Of a DNA stretch of 64,000 bases, positions 27,748-39,900 are shown piece after piece. This DNA is from Nitzschia sp. pyKryTriq1 (taxonomy: Eukaryota > Bacillariophyta > Bacillariophyceae > Bacillariales > Bacillariaceae): NCBI GenBank assembly GCA_956465555.1, contig OY101128.1, forward strand, positions 1,054,001-1,118,000, written 5' to 3'. The translations under genes and the position numbers were made by a program. Positions within the stretch are counted from its first letter, which is position 1. The number at the start of each line of letters is the position of its first letter. The notes beneath the pieces are model-generated. The model did no database searches, had not been told where the DNA came from, and saw nothing but the letters and a program-made list of their open reading frames with translations.

Positions 27748-30700
27748 TCAGCCTGTTTCTTCGTCGTCCTCGTCACCATCGTCGCCACCCAGGCCCAAGA
27801 TTGCACCGAAGCTATCAAAGAGGGCTCCGATCGGAATGGCATACAGTCCGATTCCTACCACGCACAAGAAAAGACATACAAATCTTCCAGGCCACGTAAA
27901 ATCCACAACACCCCATTCTCCTCCCAAAAAGACCGCAGTCAAGTACAAGGAATTCGGCATATTGGTAAAGACCTTTTGCTCGCACATGCCAGGATAGTAG
28001 AGATTGCATTCGAGAGTCGAAGAAAAATCGTAGCAGCCGGGTACGTCATTGGATGATACCAGTGGAATCGAATCATCACATTGACGCCAGTTGGGATTGT
28101 TTTCTTCAAAAATATAAAACAAGGCACCACATCCGACCCATATTATGAGGGCCATCAGGCCAGTCGCCTTGAGAATATCCTTTGAGGCCCGAAAGACATT
28201 GTCCAGTTTACTAAAGGCAGTGACAAAGTCTTCGAGTTGCAGGATACGGAAGATACGGAAAATACGAAAGATTCGGGCATTGTCGTCGCCGTCCGTCATG
28301 GCACCGCTCAGAATCAAAGTCTGCTCCACAAACCACGGGGCCGTCGACAGAAAATCGACAATTCCAAAAAAGGTCGTGGCATAAATCAAGGAAGAATACA
28401 GGGCCTCTCGATTCTTGGGGGCGCAAAAGAGGCGAGCAATATACTCGGCGGCAAAGACCATGACCGAAAAGGCCTCGAACACGTCAAAAAAGTTGCCGGG
28501 TTCATTGCCCACCGCCTTGTCTAGCGTTGGCATACTTTCTGCCAGAACGGCGATAATATTGGTAATGATGACGGTGAAGATAAATATACGAGAGGCCTTG
28601 GACCACGAAGTAAACTGGGCGTGGCCATGTTCATCTTGGCGTCCATTGAGAAACTCATTCACGGCCACTTGCCAGGCGTCGATTTTGGGCCCCCACCGGG
28701 ACGGCGGTGGTGCCACGCCCTCCAGCTCGCGATAGGACTGTTCGTACCAGTCGTCGCCCGCCATCCCTCCGGTGACAGTAGGCTGATGATGATCAACTTG
28801 AGCTTCTCGTGCCTTGGTCTTGCTTTGGACAATCTCGACAAAACCACTGGCAATCAAAGCCGAAGGAATCGAGACGACTCCAACTGCGGCAATCACCATG
28901 AAAAAATTGACGAATCGAGCCGGCCATGAGTAGGTGATGATGGGATAGTCTCCTGTCAAATGTATACCGGTATAGACCATGCTGTCGAAAAAGTTTTGGA
29001 AGCGATCACTCATGGTACAATTCTCGGCACATCCGTAGAGGGGGACAGGATCAATCTTGTTGACAGGATCGTCGTACTCAAACAGGTATATGAGTGCGGC
29101 AAAGAGGATCCAAAGTGTCATGGCGGCATAAAAGGCCACCCTCAGTGCATTGTATTTGAGTCGAATGACATCGTCAATAAGGGAAATACTTGGAATATAT
29201 TTATCCAATTTGAGGAGACGAATGATACGTCCCATGCGAAGATACTCGTCATAGGCATTGACTATAGAATCCGGCAATGCAACCGTCACATAATACGGTA
29301 CAATGGCCAAGAGATCAATCACCGAATAGAAACTTGCCACAAAACGGACGCGCGCCATGAAGAAGCCGCATGGACCATCCGCCGACGCTCCGGCGAATTG
29401 AGGATCCGCTCCGGCACCGATCAGGCGTATCAAATACTCAAAGGTAAAGACAATCACCGTCAACAACTCAATGCCCGACAAATCATTTTCATGTCCCTGG
29501 ACAGTTTGTAAGACGCCCACACCCACAGCCGTGAAGATGAGTATGTAAATGACAGTTTCAAATCGTCGGGCTGCGACTGATTCCATGCCGTTGACAAACT
29601 TGTAGCAGGTCTGCTCTACCGAAGTTCCCAAATGAGATTCTTGACTGGGCGAAGGTCCTTCAAGTGTTGCCAAGGCGGCGGTAGCCCTATCATTGGCAGC
29701 AGCAGCAGCAGCAGCCAATTCTTCCATATTATCGGCATTTTCTTCTTCTAGCACTTGCTCAAAGCCCGCTCCCAAAATACCAATGGGGATACCAAAGATC
29801 CCCGTGGCAAACAATCCCAGAATTCCCGTCGCAACCTTGCCCCATATTGAATATTGAGCCAACGGTGCCTCTCCCGAGAGATTCAAGAGAGTGACCCACA
29901 TGGCGTTGGGTACGGTATTGTAATTGGCAGCCATTTCAGGATCCGGATTGTCTCGTTCTGTAAAGTAGAGAAAGGCTGAAAAAAAGACCCAAAAGATAAT
30001 GGCAGTAAATGCCGTGACTGCCAAGACATCCCAATTGCGAGATAGGACATCATCAAAGCTGGTAAAGGCATGGGTGTACTTTTCGAATCGCAAAATACGC
30101 AACAATCTCAAGGACTTGACAAGATTTCCACCAAACGAGGAGGTTGTATTAGCACCCACTAATGTTCCACCATCACTCCAGATTGTTCGAGTCCAGGCGA
30201 CTTGAGCCCAATAGGGTACAACACTCAACAAGTCGACCATGGGCAAAAATGCAGTCACATAGGCCCATCGACTGCTATTCGGTTCTTGGAACTTGGGATC
30301 TTCGGCAGCCGAGTAGACGCGAAGGACGTAATCCGCGGTGAAAACGACCACCGCCAGGAATTCAAAAATATCAAAACCAGTATTGACCATCACTGGCAAA
30401 TCATCGAGCGTATCCACCATAAATGTCAAGGCAGTGCCGACCACCAAGACATTGACGAGGATTTCAAAGGCTACTGATCCTGGCATCGATTGAGCGTGGA
30501 GAAAGTTGTACCAATAGGCTCGCGATGACAATAGGGACAACCAAGTCGACGAAGAAGAATCGTCCATCTCCGCTTGAAAGCCTTCGGTGCGGAGTCCCCG
30601 CTCCACGATGGGCGCTGGAGGACCCGCCCCGCCCCCCTCCCTAGCAGTCCTCTTTTCGACTTCGGCTTCAAATCCATTCCCAATAATCCCCGCTGGCAAG

Positions 30701-31833
30701 GCAAAGACAGCGACAGCCACAACAGCCGTAAACGTCCCCACGATCATTCCTCCCACGCTGTGTTGATCTATCAATGGGAATTCTCCAAATAGATTCAACA
30801 GAGTATAGTAACTTGCCATGGGAATCGATTCATACAAATTGTAACACGGGTACGGCATGTCTTCTGTCGGCGGACAATTGGCCTCGGTACAATCGACGAG
30901 TCCCCAAGAGTCAATAACGCACAAGGATGTTTCAATATCACCATCACCACTGCCGCATTCGATTGATGATGATGATGCGTGTCCACAATATATCATGTCC
31001 GGATTCTTTCGTTCCACCAGATAATACAAACTCGACACGGTCATCCATGTCGTGATTCCAATAAAGAGAGCTGTGCCCAAAATTCCCTTTTGTGCCGCAA
31101 ACACATCATCGACCATGGTCAAGGCCGTATCGTATCGTCCTTCGACTCGCATCATGCGCAACAATCGAAACATTCGTAAAAAGGCCGATCCGGCAAAATC
31201 GGTATCTCTTAGATAGAAGGAATCGATATAAAAGGGAATGGTCGAGGCCAAATCGACCAGGGAGAAAAACGTGGGAACATAACGAATCCGTCCCCAAAAC
31301 CAGCCACCAGCACCACCAGCACCACCACCACCATACTTTTCGGGATCTTCCAAGTCGCAAGTGTACAATCGCAAAATGTATTCGACGCTAAAGACGGCAA
31401 TCGTCACCAGTTCCAACACTGATGTCGCTCCCAAATTCAACCCCTCTAGTCCATTGTCTCGATAATTTCCAAACCAAAGAGCGTCGCAAAGATTGCCACA
31501 CACTACGCCTCGTTTGGCCCAGTGAGTAGTAGTAGAAGTAGTATCACTGTCATCATCATGGTTGTAGTTGTATTCTTCCACAAACAAACTTCCCACGATA
31601 AAGGACATGACATTCAAGGCAATCAAAACCATGATGAAATATTCGTAGAATTGTCCGGCCGGTGTCTTGGCTTCCAAAAACTCATACAAGGCCTGGCGGC
31701 GACTGCTGCTGTTGTTGCTGTTGCTGCTGCTGTTGCTGCTGATGGCCTGCGTCGTCGACGTCGCCGCCGCTGAAAGCAGCAAGGGCGTCGTCTCGTCGGA
31801 CGACGACGAAGAACCGTTGACAGCAACTACCAT
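27748..31833 (-). CDS. Four-domain voltage-gated cation channel with Kv-like S6
   Basis: 1361 aa in one exon. Four successive six-helix ion-channel domains are visible, at about residues 60-390, 440-695, 745-1005 and 1075-1345. Each has an Arg-bearing S4: LRMFRLLRMMR (218-230), SLRLLRILRFEK (574-583), LRMGRIIRLLKLDK (865-876) and RIFRIFRIFRILQ (1187-1198). Pore loops read NLFGEFP (348-353), NLSGEAP (652-657), HLTGDYP (959-964) and FLGGEWG (1303-1308), so the acid after the glycine forms an E/E/D/E set in place of the TVGYG of K+ channels. The S6 helices carry small-residue Kv-like blocks (ALPAGIIGNGF, GIPIGILGAGF, SIPSALIASGF, AIPIGALFDSF). Covalent four-domain form plus acidic pore suggests Na+ or Ca2+ passage; this is inference. 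ATG at 31833 is used because the longer frame opens with TTG. Confidence 0.9.
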   Translation of the reverse strand: MVVAVNGSSSSSDETTPLLLSAAATSTTQAISSNSSSNSNNSSSRRQALYEFLEAKTPAGQFYEYFIMVLIALNVMSFIVGSLFVEEYNYNHDDDSDTTSTTTHWAKRGVVCGNLCDALWFGNYRDNGLEGLNLGATSVLELVTIAVFSVEYILRLYTCDLEDPEKYGGGGAGGAGGWFWGRIRYVPTFFSLVDLASTIPFYIDSFYLRDTDFAGSAFLRMFRLLRMMRVEGRYDTALTMVDDVFAAQKGILGTALFIGITTWMTVSSLYYLVERKNPDMIYCGHASSSSIECGSGDGDIETSLCVIDSWGLVDCTEANCPPTEDMPYPCYNLYESIPMASYYTLLNLFGEFPLIDQHSVGGMIVGTFTAVVAVAVFALPAGIIGNGFEAEVEKRTAREGGGAGPPAPIVERGLRTEGFQAEMDDSSSSTWLSLLSSRAYWYNFLHAQSMPGSVAFEILVNVLVVGTALTFMVDTLDDLPVMVNTGFDIFEFLAVVVFTADYVLRVYSAAEDPKFQEPNSSRWAYVTAFLPMVDLLSVVPYWAQVAWTRTIWSDGGTLVGANTTSSFGGNLVKSLRLLRILRFEKYTHAFTSFDDVLSRNWDVLAVTAFTAIIFWVFFSAFLYFTERDNPDPEMAANYNTVPNAMWVTLLNLSGEAPLAQYSIWGKVATGILGLFATGIFGIPIGILGAGFEQVLEEENADNMEELAAAAAAANDRATAALATLEGPSPSQESHLGTSVEQTCYKFVNGMESVAARRFETVIYILIFTAVGVGVLQTVQGHENDLSGIELLTVIVFTFEYLIRLIGAGADPQFAGASADGPCGFFMARVRFVASFYSVIDLLAIVPYYVTVALPDSIVNAYDEYLRMGRIIRLLKLDKYIPSISLIDDVIRLKYNALRVAFYAAMTLWILFAALIYLFEYDDPVNKIDPVPLYGCAENCTMSDRFQNFFDSMVYTGIHLTGDYPIITYSWPARFVNFFMVIAAVGVVSIPSALIASGFVEIVQSKTKAREAQVDHHQPTVTGGMAGDDWYEQSYRELEGVAPPPSRWGPKIDAWQVAVNEFLNGRQDEHGHAQFTSWSKASRIFIFTVIITNIIAVLAESMPTLDKAVGNEPGNFFDVFEAFSVMVFAAEYIARLFCAPKNREALYSSLIYATTFFGIVDFLSTAPWFVEQTLILSGAMTDGDDNARIFRIFRIFRILQLEDFVTAFSKLDNVFRASKDILKATGLMALIIWVGCGALFYIFEENNPNWRQCDDSIPLVSSNDVPGCYDFSSTLECNLYYPGMCEQKVFTNMPNSLYLTAVFLGGEWGVVDFTWPGRFVCLFLCVVGIGLYAIPIGALFDSFGAILGLGGDDGDEDDEETG

Positions 31834-33322
31834 GATGGCTGACTTACTACAGTAAAATGAATGAATGAATGGATGGATGGATGAATGGATCCACAAACGG
31901 ATAGCTACAGTACTACTACCAGAGTACTAGAGAGGAACAACAGAACATTTATAAATGCGGGATATGTATGGTACGGTACCGGGTACAGTACCTGGTACCG
32001 GTACAGTAGGATCTTATGTTGACACGATCTTGATGCGTGCGTCTCTTCATTCCGAAATTCCCCGCGCGGGACCCGCTGGCGCGGCTTGCCAGCACAGTAC
32101 AGTATCACACCGGTAACATACAGTAGTACCAGGTACCAGGTACGGTACTTGTACGGGTAGCGGCGTAATACCGGTGCAGGATGCTGTAGTAGTACCGGTA
32201 GTACCGGTAGTACGAACTGGACCGGACTCTCGACTCACTCGACGCGACGCACGCATGTCAGACGCCGCTGCTGCCTGTCCGGCGCTGCGCCGTGCCTTAC
32301 TTCTTATTGTGCTGGGCGCTCCTCCTACTGGTAATAGACCGTCAAGGTACTAGCGGTAGTACTAATTGTTAATTTAGGCAGCGCACTTTTCCGCTGCTTT
32401 AGCTTAGTAGAGTACTAGAGTAGAGTAGAGTACATTAGTAGTACTAGTTGGTCGTCTACTACTACTACCGTAGAGTACTAGGTAGGTAGTCATCGAGGAG
32501 GCAGGATTGGCTACTAGTAGAGCGCGAGTTCTTCTGCTGGATCGTTAGTAGGCGCCGGTCGTCCTCAGACGACGACGACGACGACGACGAGCCCACTTTT
32601 TATTAAACTTTAGCCCAAAGAAATGATCATAAGTTTTTGGAAAAAGCACCATCATGTGGGGTGGTGGAGAACTCCCATACCGGTAGTAGAACGACGAGTG
32701 ACCGGCGGTGATACTACTAGTACTAGTACTAGCTAGTACTAGTAGTAGTAGTAGTAGAGTTCTTCTTGATGCTAGAGTAGTAGTAGTACTAGTAGTAGTT
32801 CGTAGCTAGTCGTACTAGTAGTAGGCAGCAGTTGCGTATTACTGATGTTCTGTTTGGGTCGCAGCCCACATCTTCGAGTAATTAGTAACCATGCTATGCT
32901 ATGCTATGCTATGCTATGCAAAGAATTTCAATGTTTCAATATTTCAATGTTTCTAGTACCCCTGGTTCGTAGTACCACCAGATTTTCTGGCGGGTAGTTC
33001 GTGCACTACTAACTTTTAGCCAAAAAAGGCGGTATCAAAAATAGAGCCCATTTTCCACACGACATAATTTATATGCCATAATATGTCCCAGGCCTAAAAC
33101 CATAAATAACACGTCAACATGCGACATTCAACTCACATCCATAAATCGACCGTTGAGTGCCGCGAATAGCCTGTTTGTCTTCGCCTCATTTTTGTTTGAG
33201 TTGGTTCCCAAAATGGTTTTTTTTCCAAAAGAACGATCCAGAAATTTTATTACACGTACCACACTTTTTTTCATACCAAGTTCAGGACAAGGTAGACTTA
33301 TCACTTTCCTCAAGAAGTAACC
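31834..33322. other. Intergenic, about 1.5 kb, palindromic trinucleotide-rich DNA
   Basis: One of the densest tracts of TAGTAC, CTAGTAC and TACCGGTA words in the window (31960-32830), with a (CTATG)n array of about six units at 32890-32918 and a (GAC)n run at 32570-32590. Many of the words are self-complementary, so the strand can fold on itself at many registers. Nothing coding is supported. It lies between two genes transcribed away from each other and holds both promoters. Confidence 0.55.
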
Positions 33323-35871
33323 ATGATGAAATATAATATCGTCTACCTGATCAACATTATCGTGTTCTTGTGGAAAGTCAAGTTATCCTCTGCAATCGAA
33401 GCTCGGCCTGTTCCATTTACAGAGATCCAACCAAATGGGGAGAGAGTAGTGCTGATGTTACATGGAGACGAGTTCGACCACATCCTGACTGATATCGATG
33501 GTACGGAAATTGTTTTGGTGTATGATCGCCGTGAAATTCGTAATGCTCTATGACGCCTTCTAACACGCCTTCTCGTCGGGCAACGCTTTCGAAAACAAGG
33601 GTACGGGGTGGAGTTAAACGATGTGGGAGAGTATGTTTACGTCGACGAATCCGAGGATGGGCAACCTTTCGTGACCGATGAGTTGGTGGGAAGGGTAAAT
33701 CCAACTAGCAAAGGAATGAAAAAAGGTGCAAAACAACTACAAGACTGCTCGAAGCATATGTGTGCACCGTTGCCCGATGACGACGACATTGATGGCAGCA
33801 CGGACGACGAGAAATCATTTTCAAAGGGAGGTTCAAAGCGCCGTGCTCAAGAAATCCAAACACGTCGGACTACACAGACGACTGGGACTCTGAAAAACCT
33901 TGTCGTGTTGGTGAAATTTAAAGACCATGCCACCAACAACCGAAACGTTCCCTCCCGGGCGAAAATTGATGTTTTAATGAATGCTGATGAACCTGACGCA
34001 AAATTGTGCCCGACGGGTTCTCTCAAAGGTGTCTACAAGGAAATCTCTTACGGACAGCTTACGATTGAGTCAACAGTAACACCATGGGTAACACTTTCGA
34101 AGCCCGAAGCCTGGTATGCCGACGGTAGTTCCGGGTAAGTACGCATTGTTCTCGTTCGACAAAGACACCAATGGTGAAGCAACAAGAACCTACTAAAATG
34201 TGCCCATCTTGTTGCTGCCTTTAGTACCACCAATCTTCATGAAGGTCTCCGAGAGGCTCTTGACTATCTGGATCAAAATGGAATCATAAATTTCGAAGAC
34301 TTTGATACCGACAAAGATGGAACGATTGACAGCATAACTTTTCTTCATAGTGGATACGGTGCCGAGTGGGGGAACACCGACTGTGATGGTCAAACAAAGG
34401 ATAATAGAATTTGGTCGCACAAGTGGCAGATTTGGAGTGATTCTTCAGGACAAAATCGAGGTCCCTGGAAAAGCAAGGTAATAAGAGGATGGTGAACTAA
34501 TATGGTGACATAATATTTCATGTACCATAACTTTTTGAAGGGGCGATATGACAACTCACAGGTCTCTTTTTTGGGTAAATTCTCTCTTGCGACTTGACGA
34601 CCACAGAACGGCAAAGTTACAGTTTCGAAATACCATATCAGCCCTAGTCTTTGGGGCACTTGCGGCTCAGACATCGGACGTGTGGGAGTCATTGCCCATG
34701 AAACTGGTCATTTTCTAGGCATGCCTGTGAGTACAGCTACATGCTTTATCGGGCGTGCTCTTTTTACCGTCCACAATGTTGTCTCCGAGCTAACGAACGA
34801 ACAACACTTCTTCGTTTTCTTTGCCTACTTGTTTCCTTTCTTTAGGATTTGTACGATACAGACGGAGTTGGCCGGGGCCTCGGAGGCTTCTGTATCATGG
34901 CATCATCGTGGGGCTTTGACAGCTCGCAATACTATCCTGGATTCCCTAGTGCCTACACTCGGATGATGCTAGGCTGGGACATCCCGCAAACTCCCAAGGC
35001 CGGATTGAATGAGGTGGCCAATGCTGAGCTGACGTCTATCAATGGGGTGCCTCAAATATATAAGATTGGGGAGGAATTTGGTTTTCCAAAAGGCGAATAC
35101 CTCTTGATTGAAAATCGCCAACTGTATGGTCTGGATTCTAAACTTCCAAAGGCTGGTCTGGCAATCTACCACGTGGACGAAAAGGCCGGTCTGAACAACG
35201 AAGGGTTCCCTGGTCAAGATACGTGGCCTAAAAACGGTCGGCACTACCGAGTAGCTCTCCTTCAAGCAGATGGCTTTTATAATCTCGAAAAGGGAGACAA
35301 TAAGGGAGGAAGCCGGGACTTTTACCGTGGAGATGACATTAACTTCCTAAAGCCATCCAAGGACGATCCGACGAAGGGACCTTTTCCAAACACGGATGCG
35401 TATCAAGGTGGAAATGTTTACCAGACTGGAGTTGAAATATCGGGCATTAGCGTGTCCGGCGATGTGATGACGTTTCAGTTTTCTCATCCCAGCTTGGTGA
35501 CCGACAAACCCAGCCCTCGTCCCAGCCCTCCTCCCAGCCCTCGTCCCAGCCCTCGTCCCACCGGGCGTCCTACTTCCCCACCAAGCTCGCTTCCAAGCTC
35601 TCGTCCCAGCCGGCGTCCGTCCCCACGCCCAAGCTCGCCTCCTTCCAGGGCCCCAAGCTTATCACCTTCCTTTTCCCCGGCACCATCGATGAGTTCCTTG
35701 CCGTCGCTTTTGCCCAGCCAAACCCCCAGTCGCCTCCCCACGTTTACGCCTTCATTCTCGCCGACGCACAAGCCGACGATTCTTTGGGTATGCAAACAAA
35801 AGAAGGACCAATGCTCATCAAATGCGGACTGTTGCAAGAACCAATGTAAGAATGGTTTTTGCAAAAAGTAG
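33323..35871 (+). CDS. Secreted M6-type metalloprotease with PS-rich linker and knottin tail
   Basis: 703 aa from five exons: 33323-33500, 33600-34134, 34225-34477, 34607-34726, 34846-35871; all GT-AG with matching phases. The first junction restores [20 protein letters not shown], the usual M6 pro-region pattern. Order: signal peptide ([19 protein letters not shown]); pro-region; catalytic domain with [26 protein letters not shown], the zinc motif HETGHFLG and downstream PDLYDTDG supplying the third ligand; a beta-rich region; a 90-residue Pro/Ser/Arg linker; and a tail with six cysteines spaced C-x6-C-x5-CC-x3-C-x4-C. M6 proteases (immune inhibitor A type) cleave extracellular proteins. The linker suggests wall or mucilage attachment. 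The last exon alone would hide both the zinc motif and the signal peptide. Confidence 0.88.
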
Positions 35872-35955
35872 TAGTAGTAGTAGTACCGGCGGTACCGGTA
35901 CCGGTACCGGTACAGTAGTAGTAGTAGTAGTGCACCACCAGCACCATCAACCAGC

Positions 35956-35990
<35 letters not shown>

Positions 35991-36167
35991 ACAATGAGGA
36001 TAACTCAAGAGGAAAATTTTACTAGAGATCTATACTTGTATATCTACTACATACGTTTGTTTTCCTCCTGAAATACATAGTAGTACTCTGTACTACTAGT
36101 AGTGCGAACCGAAGTAGTAGTAGTAGTACGGTACTGGTAGAGTACTAGTAGTAGTACTACTAATAGG

Positions 36168-36198
<31 letters not shown>

Positions 36199-36984
36199 AC
36201 TGTAGTTGTTCTCTTTATCTATCTTGAGGGCTCCTGCTGCTGTCTTCGTCTTTTAGAACAAGTTCTCCCCGCCGACGACGACGACTCCTACTAGTAGTAG
36301 TAGTCTCACTAGCTAGAGTAGTAGTAGTAGTAGTTGTAGTAGTAGTAGTAGTTTGTATGTAGAGTGAGTTCCGGACTATCTGGTAGTACTGGTAGTTCTC
36401 CTCGTCCCCAATCTTGTTTGACGACTCCTCACTCTCTACTCTCTCTACTCTCTAGCTAGTAGTACGAAGAATAATCCTCTTCTACTACTACTCTAGAGAG
36501 TAGTAGTGCTAAAAACGTGACTCGGTCGGGAATGACTGACTGACTGACTGACTGACTGACTGACTGACTGACTGAATGACTGACTGACTGACTGACTGAC
36601 TGACTGACTGACTGACTGACTGACTCGACTCTTCATCGCTCAGGAGATTTTTTTCATCCGACCCCCCCGCGAGCCGGCCGACCCCGACCCGATCATTGCA
36701 CGCCAGCCCATTCCAACATATACAACTCTGTAGCATATGATTCATACTGCGATGCCCAAAAAATAATAGATAAAATTTTTGAATCATCATCATCGAATTC
36801 TTTTCACACGCGTTGTTGTTGCTTCGTAAGAATGAATGAAAATAGACCAGGTAGACAATAATTATTATGGACGATGGAAGACGAAACAAGACATCCATCC
36901 ATCCATCCATCCAGCAGATCAGAGTACAGTACTGTAACAAAAGCACGACGTAGTAAAGTTTAATACTACCACAGTACAACGAAC
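35872..36984. other. Intergenic, about 1.1 kb, several microsatellites
   Basis: Contains tandem GGTACC (35888-35912), a (GAC)n run at 35958-35990, (GTT)n at 36168-36198, many TAGTAG runs to 36500, a long (TGAC)n array at about 36526-36625 with one interruption, and (CCAT)n near 36895-36912. No gene supported; frames through the TGAC array just translate the repeat. Confidence 0.6.
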
Positions 36985-39900
36985 ATGGCGTCTTCATCAA
37001 TGACGACGACAACCACAGCGACGATGTCCACATTGACGTATGATCAACTGTTCGAGACCATCTTGGGCGTAGCCGTGGTCGGTATTTTATTCGCGGCCTT
37101 TTGGATTGTGGCCATTTTGATCAATATTGAAGCTACCAAAGTTGCCTTTTATTCCGTCAATATCGATATCGATGTAGACGGCAGTAGTAGTAACGGCAAT
37201 GGTAATATCAATAGCTTGGAAATGCACGAAGAAGGCCAAGACGATGATGACGACGACACTACCATTATTAGCAGCAGCAGCACCGGGCACCAGGCAATGA
37301 GGGATGATGGTACCGGTATGGAACTCGAACCCGGAACTTTCAAAAAACAGCAACAGCAGAGAAATCCACGCCGCCACGTCCGTGCCTCCTTCAAATGGAT
37401 GCAGGTGGCCAGTGTTTCCGTCTTGATTTTGTTGACGTATCTCTTGTTGGTGGTTAGTGAGGCGCCGAAATGGGCGCAAGCCTTGGGTGCATTGTGCGTC
37501 TTTTTCATGTTTTTACGATTTCAAATTGGCGATGAATTGATTCGTCGCCAACGCGTCGATCGGATCGCACTCCTCCTGAGCCTCTTTTTGCTCATTGCGT
37601 CGCTCATGAGCGTCTGCACGTATGCCTTTCATTCCTTGGCCAATGGAGAGATTTATGAAGGACCGGCCCGGATTGTCGGATACGATTTTACCGCCTACAA
37701 CAATTCGAAATATGATCCAAGCACCCGTACCGATTTGCAAGTCCAATGGGGGAAGAATTGGGGTTGTCCATTGAGTGGTGGAAAAGTATGTCAAGCCGTC
37801 GTACAAGGTGCCATGTGTACGGCCAATGTCGTCGATCAAGATCAAGATGGAGGTGGTGATCGTCGTCGTGATCGTGATCGTCGCCGTCGTCGTCAACAGC
37901 AGCAGCAGCAGCAGCGTAGGCAGAAAAGAGTCCTTGCCAATGAACAACAACAACAACTGACTACTGGTACTGTTGCTACACAAGGTCAAGGAGGTCAAGA
38001 AGAAGTCACCACTGAACAAGAATCATCATCTTCATCATCATCCGCGACGACGGTTGGGGATAGTACTACTAGTGCTACTACTGCCACTACTAACGGTCAA
38101 GAAAAAGAAGTCGACGACAACGAGGCGGAATTAGTCGAGGAAGAAGAAGAAGTGTTGGAGGATCAAGTCCTGGATGAGGAAGAAGAAAATGAAGATCTCG
38201 AATCTGAAAATCAACAGCTGGAACAAGAGAATGAGGAACTGGAAAAGAAAGTTGAAGGTACGTACGAGGACGTGTAGTAGTATGTGTTTTATGTGTGTTG
38301 TGCTGTGTTTTGTTGTCTACGGATTGGATTGGATTGGATTGGATTGGGAAGGAAGGAAGTATTGGCTTGAATCGGATTGCTACTAACACCCTGCTTGCTT
38401 GCCTGCTCGCTTGCTTGATGATGATGATGATGATGCACTTGTGGTACTCGTAGAACTGGAACTAGAAAATCAAGAGGAACAAGAAGTCGCCGAGGAAGAG
38501 GTCGAAGAGGTGGAGGGTAAGTTGCGTTTGGTTTCGTTGCATTGCGTTTCGTTTCGTTTCTTTTTTTTACTGCTCTATCCTATCCTACACCACTGACTTA
38601 TTTACTTGCTTACTTACTTACTTACTTACTAACTCACTCTAGCCGAGGAGGAGAAAGACGAAGCGATCTACGACGAGGATATCGAAATCGTGGAAGAAGA
38701 AGTAGTCGAAATCGAGGATGAATGTAAGTACAGTACAGTACAAGTACAAGTAAAAGTATACTTGTATACGGTACAATAGTGCCGGCTAGCCTTTAATGTG
38801 TCGATCGACGTACATGTCACTGACTACTGTCTCTCGTCTCTCTGTATGCATTGCCTTTCTATCTCTCTTTCTATCTCTCAGACACGGATGCCTACGTTGA
38901 AGTAAGTACAAATACTGCTGCCCTTTTCGTATGTTGATGAGATTGCTTGGAAGGTTTCAATTGCTTTGCTTTGCTTGGTTCTCACACTCTCATTCAATTC
39001 AATTCCATTCAATTCAATTCAATTCACTTCAATTCTATTCATAATACTTCATCAGGTCGAAGAAGAAGAAATTGAGGTGGAAGAAAAGTATGAGACCGAT
39101 CCCAACGCCATAGCTGAAGATGAGGAGAAAATCGATGAGCTCGCCGCAGAAGAAGATGAACTGGGTACGTTCTTTGTTCATTTGATTGACTGATTGTTGA
39201 TGATAATGATGATGCTACTACTGTTGTTGTTGGTGGTGATGATGATGATGATGATTCGGTAATACGAAACTCACACTACTCTCTCCTCGTACCGATACTA
39301 TTTTCTTGGTTGCAGATGGCATCTATGAAGAATATGAAGATGAATACGCAGACGCCGCCGAAGATTGTAAGTTGTTGTTCTTCCAGCAGCAGCACCGCTA
39401 TTGAAGTCAGTATACCATTCACTATATTCTCACGAGGTTTTTTTGTTGTTGTTGTTGTTGTTGTTGATAATTTTGTAGACGAAGAAATGGCCGAAGAAAA
39501 AGAGGACGAGGCTGCCGAGATTGCTTCCGAAGAAGAAGATACAAAATCAGAATACGAGGAAGCTATCGAAGAAGTAAAGGGAGAAGAAGGCGAGGAGGAG
39601 GAAGAAGAAGAAGAATGGTACTGGGACGAAGTCACGTATGAATACGACGACGATATGTTTGACAATTCTTACTGGGACTACGAATGGGACTCGGTATGGG
39701 GAGAATACGCGTAAGTACAATACACCGGGGCAGGATGATGATGATGATGATAATATGATGGTTTGCTGCGGATGTGCCATGCCGTCCAATGCAGTACAAT
39801 TATTATTTAGGTCTAGACGACGAGGCCAAGCAAGCATTCAAGCAAGTCAGTCACCAGCGAAAATCTCACATGGTATACTTACTGTTTTGTTCGCGCGACT

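Noticed and set aside
31834-31896. Extending the four-domain channel to the TTG at 31896
   Set aside because: The extra 21 residues translate an ATGAATGG microsatellite; the first ATG at 31833 is the natural start.
36526-36625. (TGAC)n array considered as a CRISPR-like or coding repeat
   Set aside because: A plain tetranucleotide microsatellite with no spacers; the Ser-Gln-Ser-Val frame through it is only the repeat translated.
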